NCBI GenBank assembly: GCA_030762935.1
Contig: CM060891.1
Location: 1,244,001-1,308,000 of the forward strand
Direction of reading: 5' to 3'
Origin: Hymenopus coronatus
Taxonomy: Eukaryota > Arthropoda > Insecta > Mantodea > Hymenopodidae
Length of the DNA: 64,000 nt
In this document: positions 23,901 through 33,207 of the stretch, piece after piece
Layout of the letters: every line of letters begins with the position of its first letter
Position numbering within the stretch: position 1 is the stretch's first letter
The notes under the pieces: model-generated
What the model was told of the DNA's origin: nothing
Database searches by the model: none
The model's input: the letters and a program-made list of their open reading frames with translations, nothing else
Position numbers and translations under genes: made by a program

Positions 23901-25262
23901 AATGTGTGTGAGTATATTTAAGTGTTTGTGAGTGTGTGTGAGTGTATGTGAGTGTGTGATAGTGTTTGTGGGTGTGTATGTGAGTGCGTGTGAGTTTGTG
24001 TATCTGTGAGCGTGTTTGTGTGAGTTGTTGTGATAATGTGTATGTTTGTGAGTGTGTATGTAAGCATGTGTGAGTGTGCATGTGAGGGTGTGTGAGTTTG
24101 TATGTGTGTGAATGTGTGGGTGAGTGTGTATGAGTGCGAATGTGTATGTGTGTGTTGGTGGGCGTGAGCTTGTGTGTGTGTGTCTGTGTGTGAGTGTATG
24201 TTTGGGTGTGTGCATGTTTGGGTGTGAGTGGGTGTGTTATGAGCGTGTGCGAGTGGTTATATGTGTGTATTTGTGAGTGTGTGTATGTAGTGTGTGTATG
24301 AGTGTGTGTGTATGTGTGAGTGTGTGTATGTGAGTGTGTGTGAGTGAATGTGTGTGTGAGTGTGAGTGTGTGTGTGTGAGTGAGTGTGTGAGTGTGTATG
24401 TGTGTGAGTGTGTATGTGAATGTGTGTGTGTGTGAGAGTTGTGTGTGAGTGTGAGAGTTTTGTGTATGTGTAAGGTGTGTGTGTGTAAGTTTGTGTGAGT
24501 GTGTGTGTGTGTGTGTCTGTGAATGTGTGTGAGAGTGTGTGTGTAAGTGTGAACAGCATAACCCAAAAACGAAAAGTCGGTTAAAAACTAGGTTTGGTAT
24601 TTAAGTTCAGTATCATCTAAGGATGCAACACGAAGATTTTCAGGAAAATCCTCCCACCCACAACTGCCCTTTACGTGGAAAATTGTTATTTTCTTTTAAA
24701 CGGTTGTAACAATTTTCATTAAAATCCCATATGTTTAAGATACTTAACAAACTCTGTTGAACTTCCTGAAGAGCTTCTCATTCTGAATCACGTCTGTATA
24801 TCTGGTAAACCATAATAGGTCGACAAAAACTTACAAAACGTCGATTTCGTTCAAAAACAATTTATGTCACACACATTTTCTTTCTTTTTGTTTGCTTGTT
24901 TGTTTTGTTTTCATGCTTTATTTTTTGTAGAGCTAACCATTTTCAAGATATTTATTCCTTTTTAATTGTTTCAATTTTAAAATACTTAAACTTTTGTCAT
25001 ACAAAATGCCATCTCTCTTTTGTTTTACTCCTGTACATGCAAAGAAAACCTAATGACAATGACATAGCAACCAGCTTTTAAAACATTTGACTATGAATTT
25101 AGCCTAGTGTATTTCCCTTCTACTTACAAGGAAGCAAGTAATAAGATAACTTCTGTTAATGTTTATCTTGATTATCATGAAGTAGATAAAAGAACAATCT
25201 TTTGTAAGAATAGTCTGTTTGTAGACAAGTAGAGAAAGTCATGTGAGTGGAAAACACCAGAT
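20978..25262 (+). mobile_element. ACTTTCTCTAC-family repeat, copy 2, with expanded GT array
   Basis: Plus-oriented copy placed head to head with copy 1. The left piece, AAAAAAGGCATTTTTAAAAA at 20,979-20,998, resembles the AAAAACATTTTTAGAAAAAG region that precedes the short GT tract in the 27,877 copy. After the GT array, family sequence resumes at about 24,552: ACAGCATAACCC, AACTAGGTTTGGTATTTAAG, GGATGCAACACGAAGATTTT, TTCCTGAAGAGC, then GGAAGCAAGTAATAAGATAA and finally TAGAGAAAGTCATGTGAGTG near 25,230-25,250. The 3.5-kb array therefore sits at the internal microsatellite position of the element. The most 5' part of the element is missing. Confidence 0.7.
21010..24551. repeat. GT/GA-rich array expanded inside copy 2
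   Basis: A 3.5-kb stretch of GTGTGAGTGTGTGTGAGTGT-like sequence. It has no fixed long period, but longer sub-repeats are visible: the block at 21,780-21,900 (TTAGAGTGAATGCG through GTTGACCGTGTGCAAGTTGT) recurs at 22,125-22,220. Minus-strand frames up to 349 codons are Thr/His/Ser/Leu-rich and are repeat-derived. Both edges are sequence of the ACTTTCTCTAC family. Unlike the arrays at 1-8,090 it lacks the CCTT and GATATCC steps, so it is not simply another copy of them. Confidence 0.93.
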
Positions 25263-25788
25263 TTTTCTGTAGTATACTGTTATACCTCCAGACTGTGTGG
25301 AGGATGGGGTTAAAAGGATTTATTCCCCGTTCCAGCCGGGATTCGAACCCTGGATGTTTGGGCAAGAAGCGAGAGGTCCTCTATTTACTTTGATTACACA
25401 CTTAGGTATAAGAAGGGAAGAGTAGGCTACAGCGAGATGCCGATTCACAGTTTAGTAACATACAATTAGCTTTGGGAAAAGTTGCGACAGTGGTACCTTT
25501 CGTCATTTATGTTAACGATTAGATATTGGTTGAACATCTTAAAATGTGGTCGATCATCCATGTCGCCCGGCAGTTGTGGTTACCAAGGAATATAGAATAT
25601 AGTTCTCGCTGATCGTAGGGGAGCACTAGAGGCCATAGGTGCTTAGACGGAACCGCAATTCATACTTTGCATGGCAAGTTGGAATTAAGTGGGTTTTATT
25701 TTTGGACGCGTTGTAGTTCTCAGTGTCCCACTCTATATTCGGCATGAAAGACCCTTAATTTTGCTCAGAGGTCTCTTTTATCATAATT
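25263..25788. other. Spacer with a minus-strand tRNA-like segment and a short duplicated block
   Basis: At about 25,330-25,375 the minus strand reads CCAGGGTTCGAATCCCGGCT, a good tRNA B box and T-arm. It is preceded by CTTGCCCAAACATCC and followed by non-tRNA sequence, so it is probably the head of a SINE or a tRNA relic. A block at 25,691-25,790 (GTGTCCCACTCTATATTCGG, CATGAAAGACCC) is repeated with changes at 25,909-26,000 (GTGTCCCATTCTATACTGGG, CGTGAAAGAT). Nothing else is recognised. Confidence 0.5.
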
Positions 25789-26460
25789 TGGCGATGCAGT
25801 ATCTTGACTGCTCAGGGAAATTCGCAACGGGAGCTATTAAAACGAAATCCGAAGGAATTTTTGCGTCGAGTTGTCCACAGTGATGAGACCTGGATTCATA
25901 AACAAAAGGCGTTTTATTTATGGACGCTCTTTAACTGCTGGGGTTTTCAGTGTCCCATTCTATACTGGGCGTGAAAGATAAATTAATGAGGCCTCTTTAT
26001 CAGGCTTGAAGGTTTTTTTTTTTTTTTACGCGCCGTAAATCTACGACACGGGACCCACGGCTTTACTTCCCTTCCGAAGGAAACCATGCTACGGATTTTT
26101 ACGCCCGAAAAAATCCATCGCCCTCCGCCGGATTTGAATGGTTAGCACGGTAACCATTACACCACAAAGGGCGACGCCTGGATTCATCATTATACAATGA
26201 AAACAATGGGTTGTTTCCGGTGAATCTGCTGCAGAGAACACAAAGCCAGTTCTATCAGCGATGGCGCCAATGTTTTTGGGATGTGACGGTTGAGTTCTTT
26301 GAAAAACGATTACTGCACAATGCTACAGTGAGTTATTGGTCCGATTCAACAATAAGTTGGAGACATTTGGTGGACAAGAAAGTGATGTTCAACCTCAAAA
26401 ACGCACCAGCATATTGATCCGGAGTGGTCGCCGCTGCATGAATTACGTTATGAAGCACAT
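25789..26460 (+). pseudogene. Mariner transposase relic split by a SINE
   Basis: Frame-shifting plus-strand similarity to a mariner transposase different from the one at 8-9 kb. LLKRNPKEFLRRVVHSDETW at 25,830-25,895 holds the first catalytic Asp, and WIHHYT continues at 26,180 after the inserted sequence. FWDVTVEF (about 26,275) and KKVMFNLKNAPAY (26,375-26,415) correspond to the strand before the second catalytic position and the usual QDNAPAH motif. The latter has N-L-K-N, so the catalytic Asp is lost. LHELRYE follows near 26,430. The C-terminal third is not recognisable. The 68-codon frame 26,211-26,417 is part of this relic, not a gene. Confidence 0.75.
25900..26176 (-). mobile_element. 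Insertion containing a tRNA-derived SINE (minus strand)
   Basis: This 277-bp insert is flanked by the 11-bp direct repeat CCTGGATTCAT (25,889-25,899 and 26,177-26,187), which interrupts the mariner DETWIHHYT coding block. On the minus strand it starts with GTCGCCCTTTGTGGTGTAAT, GGTTACCGTGCT (A-box-like) and ATTCAAATCCGGCGGAGGGC (B-box-like). It continues with GGTTTCCTTCGGAAGGGAAG and GTGGGTCCCGTGTCGTAG and ends in a 15-base poly(A) (poly-T at 26,013-26,027). Beyond the poly(A) another ~110 bp, similar to flanking sequence at 25,691-25,790, is included before the target duplication. The insert may therefore be a SINE plus 3'-transduced sequence, or two events. Confidence 0.82.
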
Positions 26461-26552
26461 ATTCGTTTCTTCTTGTTGCCAAACATCTCTCGCGGGAACA
26501 TGAGGCGCGTATGTCCCTAATACAAGACTATATCTTCCAAACACATAACTCT

Positions 26553-26845
26553 CTACCTAATCGAGATAAACATTAGCAGAAATTGTCATTACTTGCTTCT
26601 TGGAAATAGAACGGAAATAAAGGAAAATGTCGTATGCCGTTACGTGATTGAATTTTGGTTTTCTTTGCATGGCCAAGAATAAACAAAAGAGAAAGTAGTG
26701 GAAATAACAAGTAATATCTGGGAAAAGCGCGTGTGTGTGTATCGTATATATATCGTTAAAATACACTACTTATGTTATACATATTGTGTTTTAACGAGAT
26801 CTACATTTTCTGTGTAGTAAGTTTTTGTCTATTTGCTTTATCAAT
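26553..26845 (-). repeat. ACTTTCTCTAC-family fragment, copy 3a
   Basis: Minus-oriented internal fragment: CTACCTAATCGAGATAAACA, TTAGCAGAAATTGTCATTAC, TTGCTTCTTGG, then TTTTAACGAGATCTACATTT and TAGTAAGTTTTTGTCTATTT. The order and spacing match the other minus copies, but the 3' end, the AATACCAAG block and the internal microsatellite region are missing. The 69-codon minus-strand frame 26,766-26,557 belongs to this repeat. Confidence 0.7.
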
Positions 26846-26984
26846 TATGGAAATGCCATTCAGTAGGTCAGAGGCCTTACTCAGAAAATTCAACATATAC
26901 GTATTATTTGACCTGTAAAGACTTTAAACATGAGTATTTGAATAAAAAATCGCACTTATTTTTGCAAAGATTACTCAATTATAA

Positions 26985-27090
26985 TGAAATAAGTAGATAG
27001 AAAAATACATTTTATATGATTATTTGTTATATGCATTCACAGATTGTACAGTACAAAGTCATGGGAATGGAACACATTATAATTTATCTA
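26985..27090 (+). repeat. ACTTTCTCTAC-family fragment, copy 3b
   Basis: A short plus-oriented 3'-terminal piece: AAGTAGATAGAAAAATACAT, then a variable segment, then AAAGTCATGGGAATGGAACA and CATTATAAT. It corresponds to the 3' end of copies 2, 5 and 7, but the GTAGAGA part is altered. Confidence 0.6.
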
Positions 27091-27876
27091 CTTATTTTTA
27101 AATCACACAAAGTACCTATCTAAGAACCTAATTTTCAGTCTTCCGAACTGAAATATTAGAAAAAGATCAACACGTTATAACATGTAAATTTCTATTGACT
27201 AGTAAAGCACGAGGGTAAAGTTTTACTCACCATAGCAACCACGCGAAGTGAGGTAAAGCCAATTTAAGCGCATGTAAACAACTAAATAAGATTGATGTGC
27301 TTCAGTCACACTATTCTCTATAATAGACACGTTAATCGCTATTTATCTATCACATAATACGCATCTTCTTCACACAGAAACTGTGTCTGTCAACCTTTTA
27401 TTCAACAAACTGCGCTACCAATGAAGTCACGAAAAACAAAAGAATGTCACATTAATTCAAAGAGCAATTAATACGTGGAAACGTGTGGCAGAAAATGCCG
27501 TAAAACAAAACATTTCATTTACGTTAAAGGTTCTATATTCTTATTTTCTATGGTACCCAAATAGGTAAATATGTTATCCTTTATATAGTATCGGTGTTTC
27601 AGTTGCTTAGAAGCGGATCTTGTGATCCGAAGGTCGCGAGTTCAAACTTTGGCCCAGTTTTCATGAGGAATTGTAGCCAATTTGAGTGCAATTCCATCTG
27701 AAGAAGATCACGTGTTAAATTGAGTACGAATTGAGATCGTTTTGAATACACAAGGTTCGAGAATAAATGTATCAATCTTTAATTTCGCGCAGTTGGATTT
27801 GCGTTGGCAAAACTGTCAAACATAGTTGTTTTTATACAAACCTAACAGTAGTCTTGCACTTCTTGGCCTCATTTTT
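27091..27876. other. Spacer with a tRNA-like segment
   Basis: AT-rich sequence with no gene. At 27,598-27,655 the plus strand reads CAGTTGCTTAGAAGCGGATC, then TTGTGATCCGAAGGTCGCGA and GTTCAAACTTTGG. These are recognisable D-arm, anticodon-arm and T-arm pieces, but no acceptor stem pairs and the anticodon loop appears one base short. I read it as a tRNA-derived SINE head or a decayed tRNA rather than a working tRNA gene. The frame from 27,767 runs into the next repeat copy. Confidence 0.5.
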
Positions 27877-28500
27877 ACTTTCTCTACACGTACTATGTAC
27901 ATACTGTGTAGAGAAGGTATTGTATTGCACCAAAAAGTCACTGGAAATACATGTTTTGGGACCCCCTGAATCCAAAAAAAAACATTTTTAGAAAAAGGTC
28001 CGTGTGTCTGTAGTTAAAAAATGAAAAGACGGTTAAATACCAAACTTAGCATTTAGTATATCTTTCAAGGATGCGACACAAAGATTTTCAAGAAAATCCC
28101 TCCATCCCAAACTATCCTTTACATGGAACATTTTTAGAGAATTTTGATTTTTTAAAGAATGGCTTTGACGATTTTGATTAAAATACGTTATGTATAAGAT
28201 ATTTTTATGATAAAGGAAATGCATTTCTTGAATTTTCTAGGAATAGTCTCAGAAGACCTGTTCATTCTAGCTGAATTTTGCATAACTGGTAAACCGCAAG
28301 AGATAAACAAAAGAATGTAAATCTCACTAAAACACACAATTTATGTAATATACATTTTTGTGTAGTACTCACAAGGAAGCAAGTAATAAGACAATTCTGT
28401 TAATGTTTATCTGATTAGCATCAAGTAAAGAGAAGAACAAATGTTTTAACAATAATTTGTTACAGCGATGTAGAGAAAGGAAATCAGATGTGTTTCCTTT
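27877..28500 (+). mobile_element. ACTTTCTCTAC-family repeat, copy 4 (near complete)
   Basis: The most informative copy, about 620 bp. It opens with ACTTTCTCTACACGTACTAT, then GTACATACTGTGTAGAGAAG (forming a 5' hairpin), GTATTGTATTGCACCAAAAA and ACCCCCTGAATCC. A short GT tract at 27,998-28,012 is followed by GACGGTTAAATACCAAACTT, GGATGCGACACAAAGATTTT, TTTCTTGAATTTTCTAGGAA, TAACTGGTAAACCGCAAGAG, GGAAGCAAGTAATAAGACAA and the 3' end GTAGAGAAAGGAAATCAGAT. GTAGAGAAAG at the 3' end is the reverse complement of CTTTCTCTAC at the 5' end, defining a short terminal inverted repeat. There is no coding capacity. Confidence 0.8.
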
Positions 28501-28589
28501 GTATCAAAAAGGGCTTGTTGGTCATTATTACAGTTCTACCAGCATTCACACACTGGTGGCTCTAGCCAAAGTAATTGTTGAATCTGCAC

Positions 28590-28800
28590 AAGTTTTAATG
28601 AGTGATGCTTTAGTTCGTAGTTACTAGGCAACAATAAGCAGGTCACGAGTTCAAATCTTGTTTAGGGTGAGTTTCCCTTATCCTGAGAGTAACTTTAAGC
28701 TCCATGGACACAGATCATTTCACCAATTTCATTCATCTTCCGATATGACCAACCAGGTTAAAGGATAATAAGCTACCAAGAGGAGGGATAAACAAAAAGC
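28590..28800 (+). mobile_element. tRNA-derived SINE, second copy
   Basis: Shares the diagnostic blocks of the SINE at 19,873: GGTCACGAGTTCAAATCTTG, TTTAGGGTGAGTTTCCCTTA, TCCTGAGAGTAAC, CCATGGACACAGA, and TTCATCTTCCGATATGACCA plus ACCAGGTTAAAGGATAATAA. The A-box half is poorly conserved and the start is uncertain. The A-rich tail is degraded, so this copy is older than the first. Confidence 0.75.
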
Positions 28801-29175
28801 AATTATACTTTATATTGTAACAAAACATAAAATACACTTTAATGATGATCATTTCTCTAACTACATAAATAGTTGCGTCTTGCTCCCTGATCTTCTTCAA
28901 AGATGAAAAATTGCAGAGTATAACAACAATGTCTTGGTTTTATCCATGGCCACATTACTTGTTCACTTACACAATAAATAAAGCAAAATACTGCTAACTT
29001 TAACCTCTTGTTACTAAGTACATGGCATCTCACAACAGCATCAGCATCAATGTCCAAACAATCATGGTTTGAATCCCGGCTCTGCGAAAAACTTTCCAAT
29101 TCGCATATTGAGTCATTTCAATGCTAATGTAGCCTTGGGGGAGCGAATATTTCCATGGAGCTAACGCTATAGCTG
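28801..29175. other. Spacer with a tRNA-like B box
   Basis: The plus strand at about 29,040-29,085 reads GTCCAAACAATCATGGTTTG followed by AATCCCGGCTCTGCG. This resembles the minus-strand tRNA-like segment at 25,330-25,375 (CCCAAACATCCAGGGTTCGA then ATCCCGGCT), so the two may be heads of one SINE family in opposite orientation. The 80-codon minus-strand frame 29,099-28,857 crosses this block and is not considered a gene. Confidence 0.45.
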
Positions 29176-29915
29176 TTGCATTCACACAACTTTCTCTACC
29201 CACTACTGGTAGCAGATCGCAATGTGCTCGCCTTCAACTTAGCAAATACATGTTTTCAGAGCCTCTGAATCCAAAAGTGTGTGTGTGTGTGTGCGTGCGT
29301 GCGTGCGTGGGTGCAGCAGAACTTGAAAGCGAGTTAAGAATCTTCCAAGGTTGTGTGCAACACAAACATTTCCAGAAAAGTCCCACCGTCTTCAAACTAC
29401 CATTTATATAGTACATTTTCATTAAAATACCATATGCTTAAAGTATTTTAATGACAAGTGAAATGCATGTCTTGAATTTTCTGGAAAGAGCACTGAATTC
29501 TGAATGATATTTGCATACCTGGCAAACTGAAAGAGACAAAAAAATGTAGATCTTGTTAAAATAGACAATTTCTGTCATAGCCATTTTTTCTAAGATGAAC
29601 CATTTTCGAGATGTTCCTTTATTGGTTTCAATTTTAAAATACTTTACAGAAAGTCATTCATGTTTCTTTTGTTTTAATCCTGGCCACACAAATTTCCATC
29701 ACAATCACTTAGAAACCACATTTTAAAACATTTGACTATCACTTTATGCTAGTGTATTCCCTTCTACTTGCAAGGAAGCAAGTAATAAGACAATTTCTGT
29801 TAATGTTTATCTTGGTAAGTATTAAGTAGATAGAAAAATAGCCTTTTGTAAAAATAGATTGTTACAGCATGTGTAGAGAAAGTAATGTAAATGGAGCACA
29901 TAAAATGTTTTCATC
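29176..29915 (+). mobile_element. ACTTTCTCTAC-family repeat, copy 5
   Basis: A nearly full-length plus copy, about 740 bp. The 5' end reads TGCATTCACACAACTTTCTC then TACCC, the best inverted partner of the 3' end TAGAGAAAGTAATGTAAATG (about 29,874-29,893). Between them are TACATGTTTTCAGAGCCTCT, a TG/CGTG microsatellite (29,276-29,310), AATCTTCCAAGG, AATGCATGTCTTGAATTTTC, TGGCAAACTGAAAGAGA, CTAGTGTATTCCCTTCTACT and GGAAGCAAGTAATAAGACAA. No protein is encoded; the 62-codon minus-strand frame at 29,422-29,234 is incidental. Confidence 0.8.
29276..29310. repeat. TG/CGTG microsatellite inside copy 5
   Basis: TG dinucleotides followed by four CGTG steps, directly after GAGCCTCTGAATCCAAAAG. It occupies the same element position as the CA tract in copy 1, the 3.5-kb array in copy 2 and the short GT tract in copy 4. 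Confidence 0.95.
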
Positions 29916-30039
29916 ATTTTTCCATGACTGAGAGAAACAAATGAATAGTAACATCGCTAAAATTATAAAAAAAAATTAAAAGAAACACAATGGGCATATT
30001 GGAAATTGCACATGTATATAATAATAAAAAAAAGAAATC

Positions 30040-30668
30040 TGATGTGTTCCATTCACACACCTTTTCCTACCCATTCTTGAATAACTTATTGTTAAGGAAG
30101 TTTATTGTTGTGTTCACCTGACGTGCAGAAACAGTTTTATTATAGGTACATTAGAAGTGAGCCACGTGTAACATTATTATCAAGTTTTAACTTGTTAAAC
30201 AAATACCATTTATATGAATCACTCTTGTGCAAGGCAAATACGTTAGACTGAACTAATAAACAAATACTTCTAAAGCTGGTTGCTGAGTGATGGCTTTCAA
30301 ATTAACTTCCTTGCTTGAGCAGGAAAAAGAAAAATGAATAATGGATTCCCATTAGAGAATAGTAAAAGTATTGGAAAAGTTCCTTGTAAGTAGAAGGCAA
30401 ATAAGGGAATACACTAGGATAAAGTGATAGTCAAATGTTTTAAAATGTGGTTGCTATGGGATTGAACTCTGTTTCTATATAGGGTGAGGAGTTTACAACT
30501 TTCTGTGTGAGAAAAGTTTAAGTATTTTAAATCTGAAACAAATAACAAGGAATATCTCAGAAATGGATAATTCAAGGAAAAAAAAAACACACATGACAAT
30601 TGTGGGTTTTAATGTGCTCTAGTTTTTTTGTGAGTCTCTTACGGTTTACCAGTTAACGAAAATGTAGA
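30040..30668 (-). repeat. ACTTTCTCTAC-family repeat, copy 6 (interrupted)
   Basis: Minus-oriented. The 3' end is at the left (TGATGTGTTCCATTCACACA, CTTTTCCTACC). About 270 bp of non-matching sequence follows (about 30,105-30,375). The family then resumes with TTCCTTGTAAGTAGAAGGCA, AATAAGGGAATACACTAGGA, ATAACAAGGAATATCTCAGA and GTCTCTTACGGTTTACCAGT. The 5' half of the element is absent. The 61-codon minus-strand frame 30,599-30,414 is part of it. Confidence 0.7.
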
Positions 30669-30967
30669 GCTGTTGAGCAACATTGGAATATGATGCTCAG
30701 GTTGGTGATGAAGGAGCTTCCTCTAACCGCACGCGCGAGAATATCCTTTTGTTAGCACACAAAGCCAGAACTCAGAATGACTCTTTAAACAACCTTCAAC
30801 CTGTGCTGCAGGGAGCCATGGCCTCCTGTAATATTGTACAGGCCTCAGCTCAACATGGCTCTATTTGCCAGTCTCTCACAGGCGGAAACCAGCGCTACCA
30901 CTATGGCACACATTAAGCAAACAGAATATCATAAAATTATGAGCATAGAAAAATGAGCATCATTCTT
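30669..30967 (+). other. Unassigned segment with a 77-codon open frame
   Basis: About 300 bp between a minus and a plus copy of the repeat family. It is less AT-rich than its surroundings, with a plus-strand frame from 30,683 to 30,916 (MEYDAQVGDEGASSNRTREN at the start). I do not recognise the peptide, see no domain, signal peptide or splice context, and cannot exclude a relic of a transposase or a captured exon fragment. I do not call it a gene. Confidence 0.3.
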
Positions 30968-31350
30968 TATTGAACAGCCCTCATAAAACTTTAAACTCGG
31001 TATGACTTTTGCATAAATATACAAAAATATACATCTCATTAAAACATACAATTTATTTCAGTTCTTATTTTATACAATTTATGTTATGTACATTTTTTGT
31101 AGAGTTAACCATTTCTGAGATACTGATTTCTATTTCAAGCTATTCAACTTTTTTTCAAATTGGAAGATGTGTTTCTTTTCGTCTCTCTTTTCTTTACTCC
31201 TAGCAAGCAAAGATAACTGAATTTTTGTTTTTTCCCTTGCCGACCAGCTTGTAAAGGAACTGATTATCACAAGAATAAGCTTTTGTAGGAAAAGTTTGTG
31301 GAACAGCTAGAAAAAGTCATGTGAATGGAACACATTAAATTTTTTTTATT
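30968..31350 (+). repeat. ACTTTCTCTAC-family repeat, copy 7 (3' half)
   Basis: Plus-oriented 3' half. ACATCTCATTAAAACATACA, TGTAGAGTTAACCATTTCTG and CTTTTCTTTACTCCTAGCAA are followed by AAGAATAAGCTTTTGTAGGA and the 3' end TAGAAAAAGTCATGTGAATG then GAACACATTAAAT. The 5' half with the GT tract is missing. The 64-codon frame at 31,009-31,203 is repeat-derived. Confidence 0.7.
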
Positions 31351-31379
31351 TCTGTATCTTGAAATCTTTCTTGTCAATT

Positions 31380-31733
31380 TGCAGAAATGCTTGACATTAT
31401 AGTACCACTCTATTTCTGTACTGGCTGACGCAAGCATTTCTCTCTGTGACACAATAAGAAAACAAACTGAAGATACTCTCATTTGAAATGATCAACAACT
31501 GTACAGTATTTGTGACAGCAGACGACGTTGCAGTGTTTCTTTTGACATGTTACTGCCTCAAGCTTCTGGCACACAGAAAAATCCAATGGATTGAGGTCGG
31601 ATTTCTGCAATGAACAGTGGGACATTGGTTGCCAACCACTGCTGCATGATTTTTGCTTTGTGTTTTTTCTCTCCCCATAACAAAGCCAGCGTATCTCCTT
31701 TAATTTTTCAGTTATCTCTTCTAAGTGTGACAT
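31380..31733 (-). pseudogene. Tc1/mariner-like transposase C-terminal relic
   Basis: On the minus strand one frame reads HKAKIMQQWLATNVPLF (about 31,660-31,610) and an adjacent frame continues QKSDLNPLDFSVCQKLEAVT then CQKKH (about 31,610-31,540). This is the pattern around the third catalytic acid of Tc1/mariner transposases, where families usually have a tryptophan-rich WPPxSPDLNPLDFSVW block; here the WPP part is lost. One frameshift and no upstream catalytic residues make it a dead fragment. It starts about 30 bp right of a family repeat copy. Confidence 0.65.
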
Positions 31734-31929
31734 TGTTCATTTCTGAGACAGAATTGTTTACTTACACAACAGTCGCTTTAAATGAGACTGCCTCCGTGGT
31801 CCCGGCTGGGACGGACAAGTTTTCTTTAAGCACAATTATCCCCTCTTCCCCATAGAGTCTGCAAGTATGAATGTGTTTGTTTAATGACATAAAATGACTA
31901 TCGTACAATAATATGAGGAGTTGTTTAAG
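31734..31929. other. Short spacer before the 62-bp array
   Basis: Non-repetitive DNA without a recognised feature. The frame 31,610-31,855 (plus) is antisense to the transposase relic in its first half and is not called. Confidence 0.45.
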
Positions 31930-32396
31930 AAGTCAAAGCCCCCGATATCACTATTCAAGTTAAAGGGGGTATCACAAGTAAAACAATTAAAAAGTCAAAG
32001 CCCCCGATATCACTATTCAAGTTAAAGGGGGTATCACAAGTAAAACAATTAAAAAGTCAAAGCCCCCGATATCACTATTCAAGTTAAAGGGGGTATCACA
32101 AGTAAAACAATTAAAAAGTCAAAGCCCCCGATATCACTATTCAAGTTAAAGGGGGTATCAAAAGTAAAACAATTAAAAAGTCAAAGCCCTCGATATCACT
32201 ATTCAAGTTAAAGGGGGTATCAAAAGTAAAACAATTAAAAAGTCAAAGCCCCCGATATCACTATTCAAGTTAAAGGGGGTATCAAAAGTAAAACAATTAA
32301 AAAGTCAAAGCCCCCGATATCACTATTCAAGTTAAAGGGGGTATCAAAAGTAAAACAATTAAAAAGTCAAAGCCCCCGATATCACTATTCAAGTTA
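31930..32396. repeat. 62-bp tandem array, 8 units (left part)
   Basis: Unit starts (GTCAAAGCCCCCGATATCAC) at 31,932, 31,994, 32,056, 32,118, 32,180, 32,242, 32,304 and 32,366 give an exact 62-bp period. The last unit is cut at ATTCAAGTTA by the retrotransposon. The first units read GTATCACAAGT and the later ones GTATCAAAAGT, so each half was amplified from a different variant. Each unit contains CCCCC and, 21 bp later, GGGGG, which could pair into a hairpin. Confidence 0.95.
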
Positions 32397-32599
32397 GATA
32401 GATACTTTATTTCACTGCTTAGGGCGTGGTCTGGTGGCAGCGCTGTCAATGTAATAATACAATGCACAATATAATTGAGTTAAATAAACAATAATGTGAG
32501 TAATACCCTGTTAAAATGCCAATGACATCATAGTATACTAATATATACATAATTGTAACAACTGTAATAATAACCCAATATTTTTAATTACTATCCTGA

Positions 32600-33145
32600 C
32601 TATAAATCGCTCTTCCTTAGTCTCTTTTTAGAACTATTTACACTTTGAGGCAAAGTCTCCAGTAAATCTGCAGGTATTTTGTTCCATTCGTTTATTGTTC
32701 TATTTGCGAAGGAAAATTTACCTATGTCTGTTTTCTGTTCCCTATTTCTTATTTTTTCCGAGTGATCATTCCTCCCACAGTATAATGGCTTGGATATGTC
32801 TTTCCATGCAGGTTGCCCCTTATAGGCTCCAAAAATTGCACATAGCCTTGCTCGTCTCCTACGTTTTTCTAGTGTTTCCAGGAAGTAGCAGTGCTGGTAT
32901 GATTTTCGAATCGTTTACTTCTGTCTACAAATTTAGCTGCTCTTTTTTTTAACTCTCTCTAGTGCCAGTTTTTGCCCCACCCGATACGGATCCCAGCATG
33001 CAGCACTATATTCTAATATTGGTCGAACTAAAGAAGTGTATGCCAAATTTCGCGACTTTCCATTGCTGCATTTTAAGCTCCTCATTACAAAATACGTTTT
33101 CCACGCCTTCCCAGTGATCAAGTTTACATGTTCCCCCCACTCCAA
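32600..33145 (-). pseudogene. Retrotransposon reverse transcriptase C-terminal region
   Basis: The 70-codon frame at 33,145-32,933 has the typical segment after the RT domain: LITGKAWKTYFVMRSLKCSN, AYTSLVRPILEYSAACWDPY. In other frames a NRTINEWNKIPADLLETLPQ-type block follows near 32,700-32,640, which in this superfamily closes the polyprotein before the 3' UTR. It is separated from the RT domain by a short frame-shifted stretch. Confidence 0.85.
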
Positions 33146-33207
33146 TCTATGATTTAGTAGTAAAATATCTGGTGCTATTTACTCTGAGTATTTTCTTATT
33201 GTCTAAT

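Noticed and set aside
21665..24566. Minus-strand Thr/His/Ser-rich frames up to 349 codons
   Set aside because: They are the antisense of the GT/GA array inside a repeat copy; the same residues appear in every frame.
25330..25380. Minus-strand tRNA gene
   Set aside because: The T-arm is good, but the 5' half does not fold into D and anticodon arms at normal spacing.
27598..27660. Working tRNA gene
   Set aside because: D-, anticodon- and T-arm pieces are visible, but no acceptor stem pairs and the anticodon loop is short. It is more likely a SINE head or relic.
30683..30916. Small host gene of 77 codons
   Set aside because: No recognisable similarity, promoter or splice signals. It sits between two repeat fragments and is kept only as an unassigned segment.
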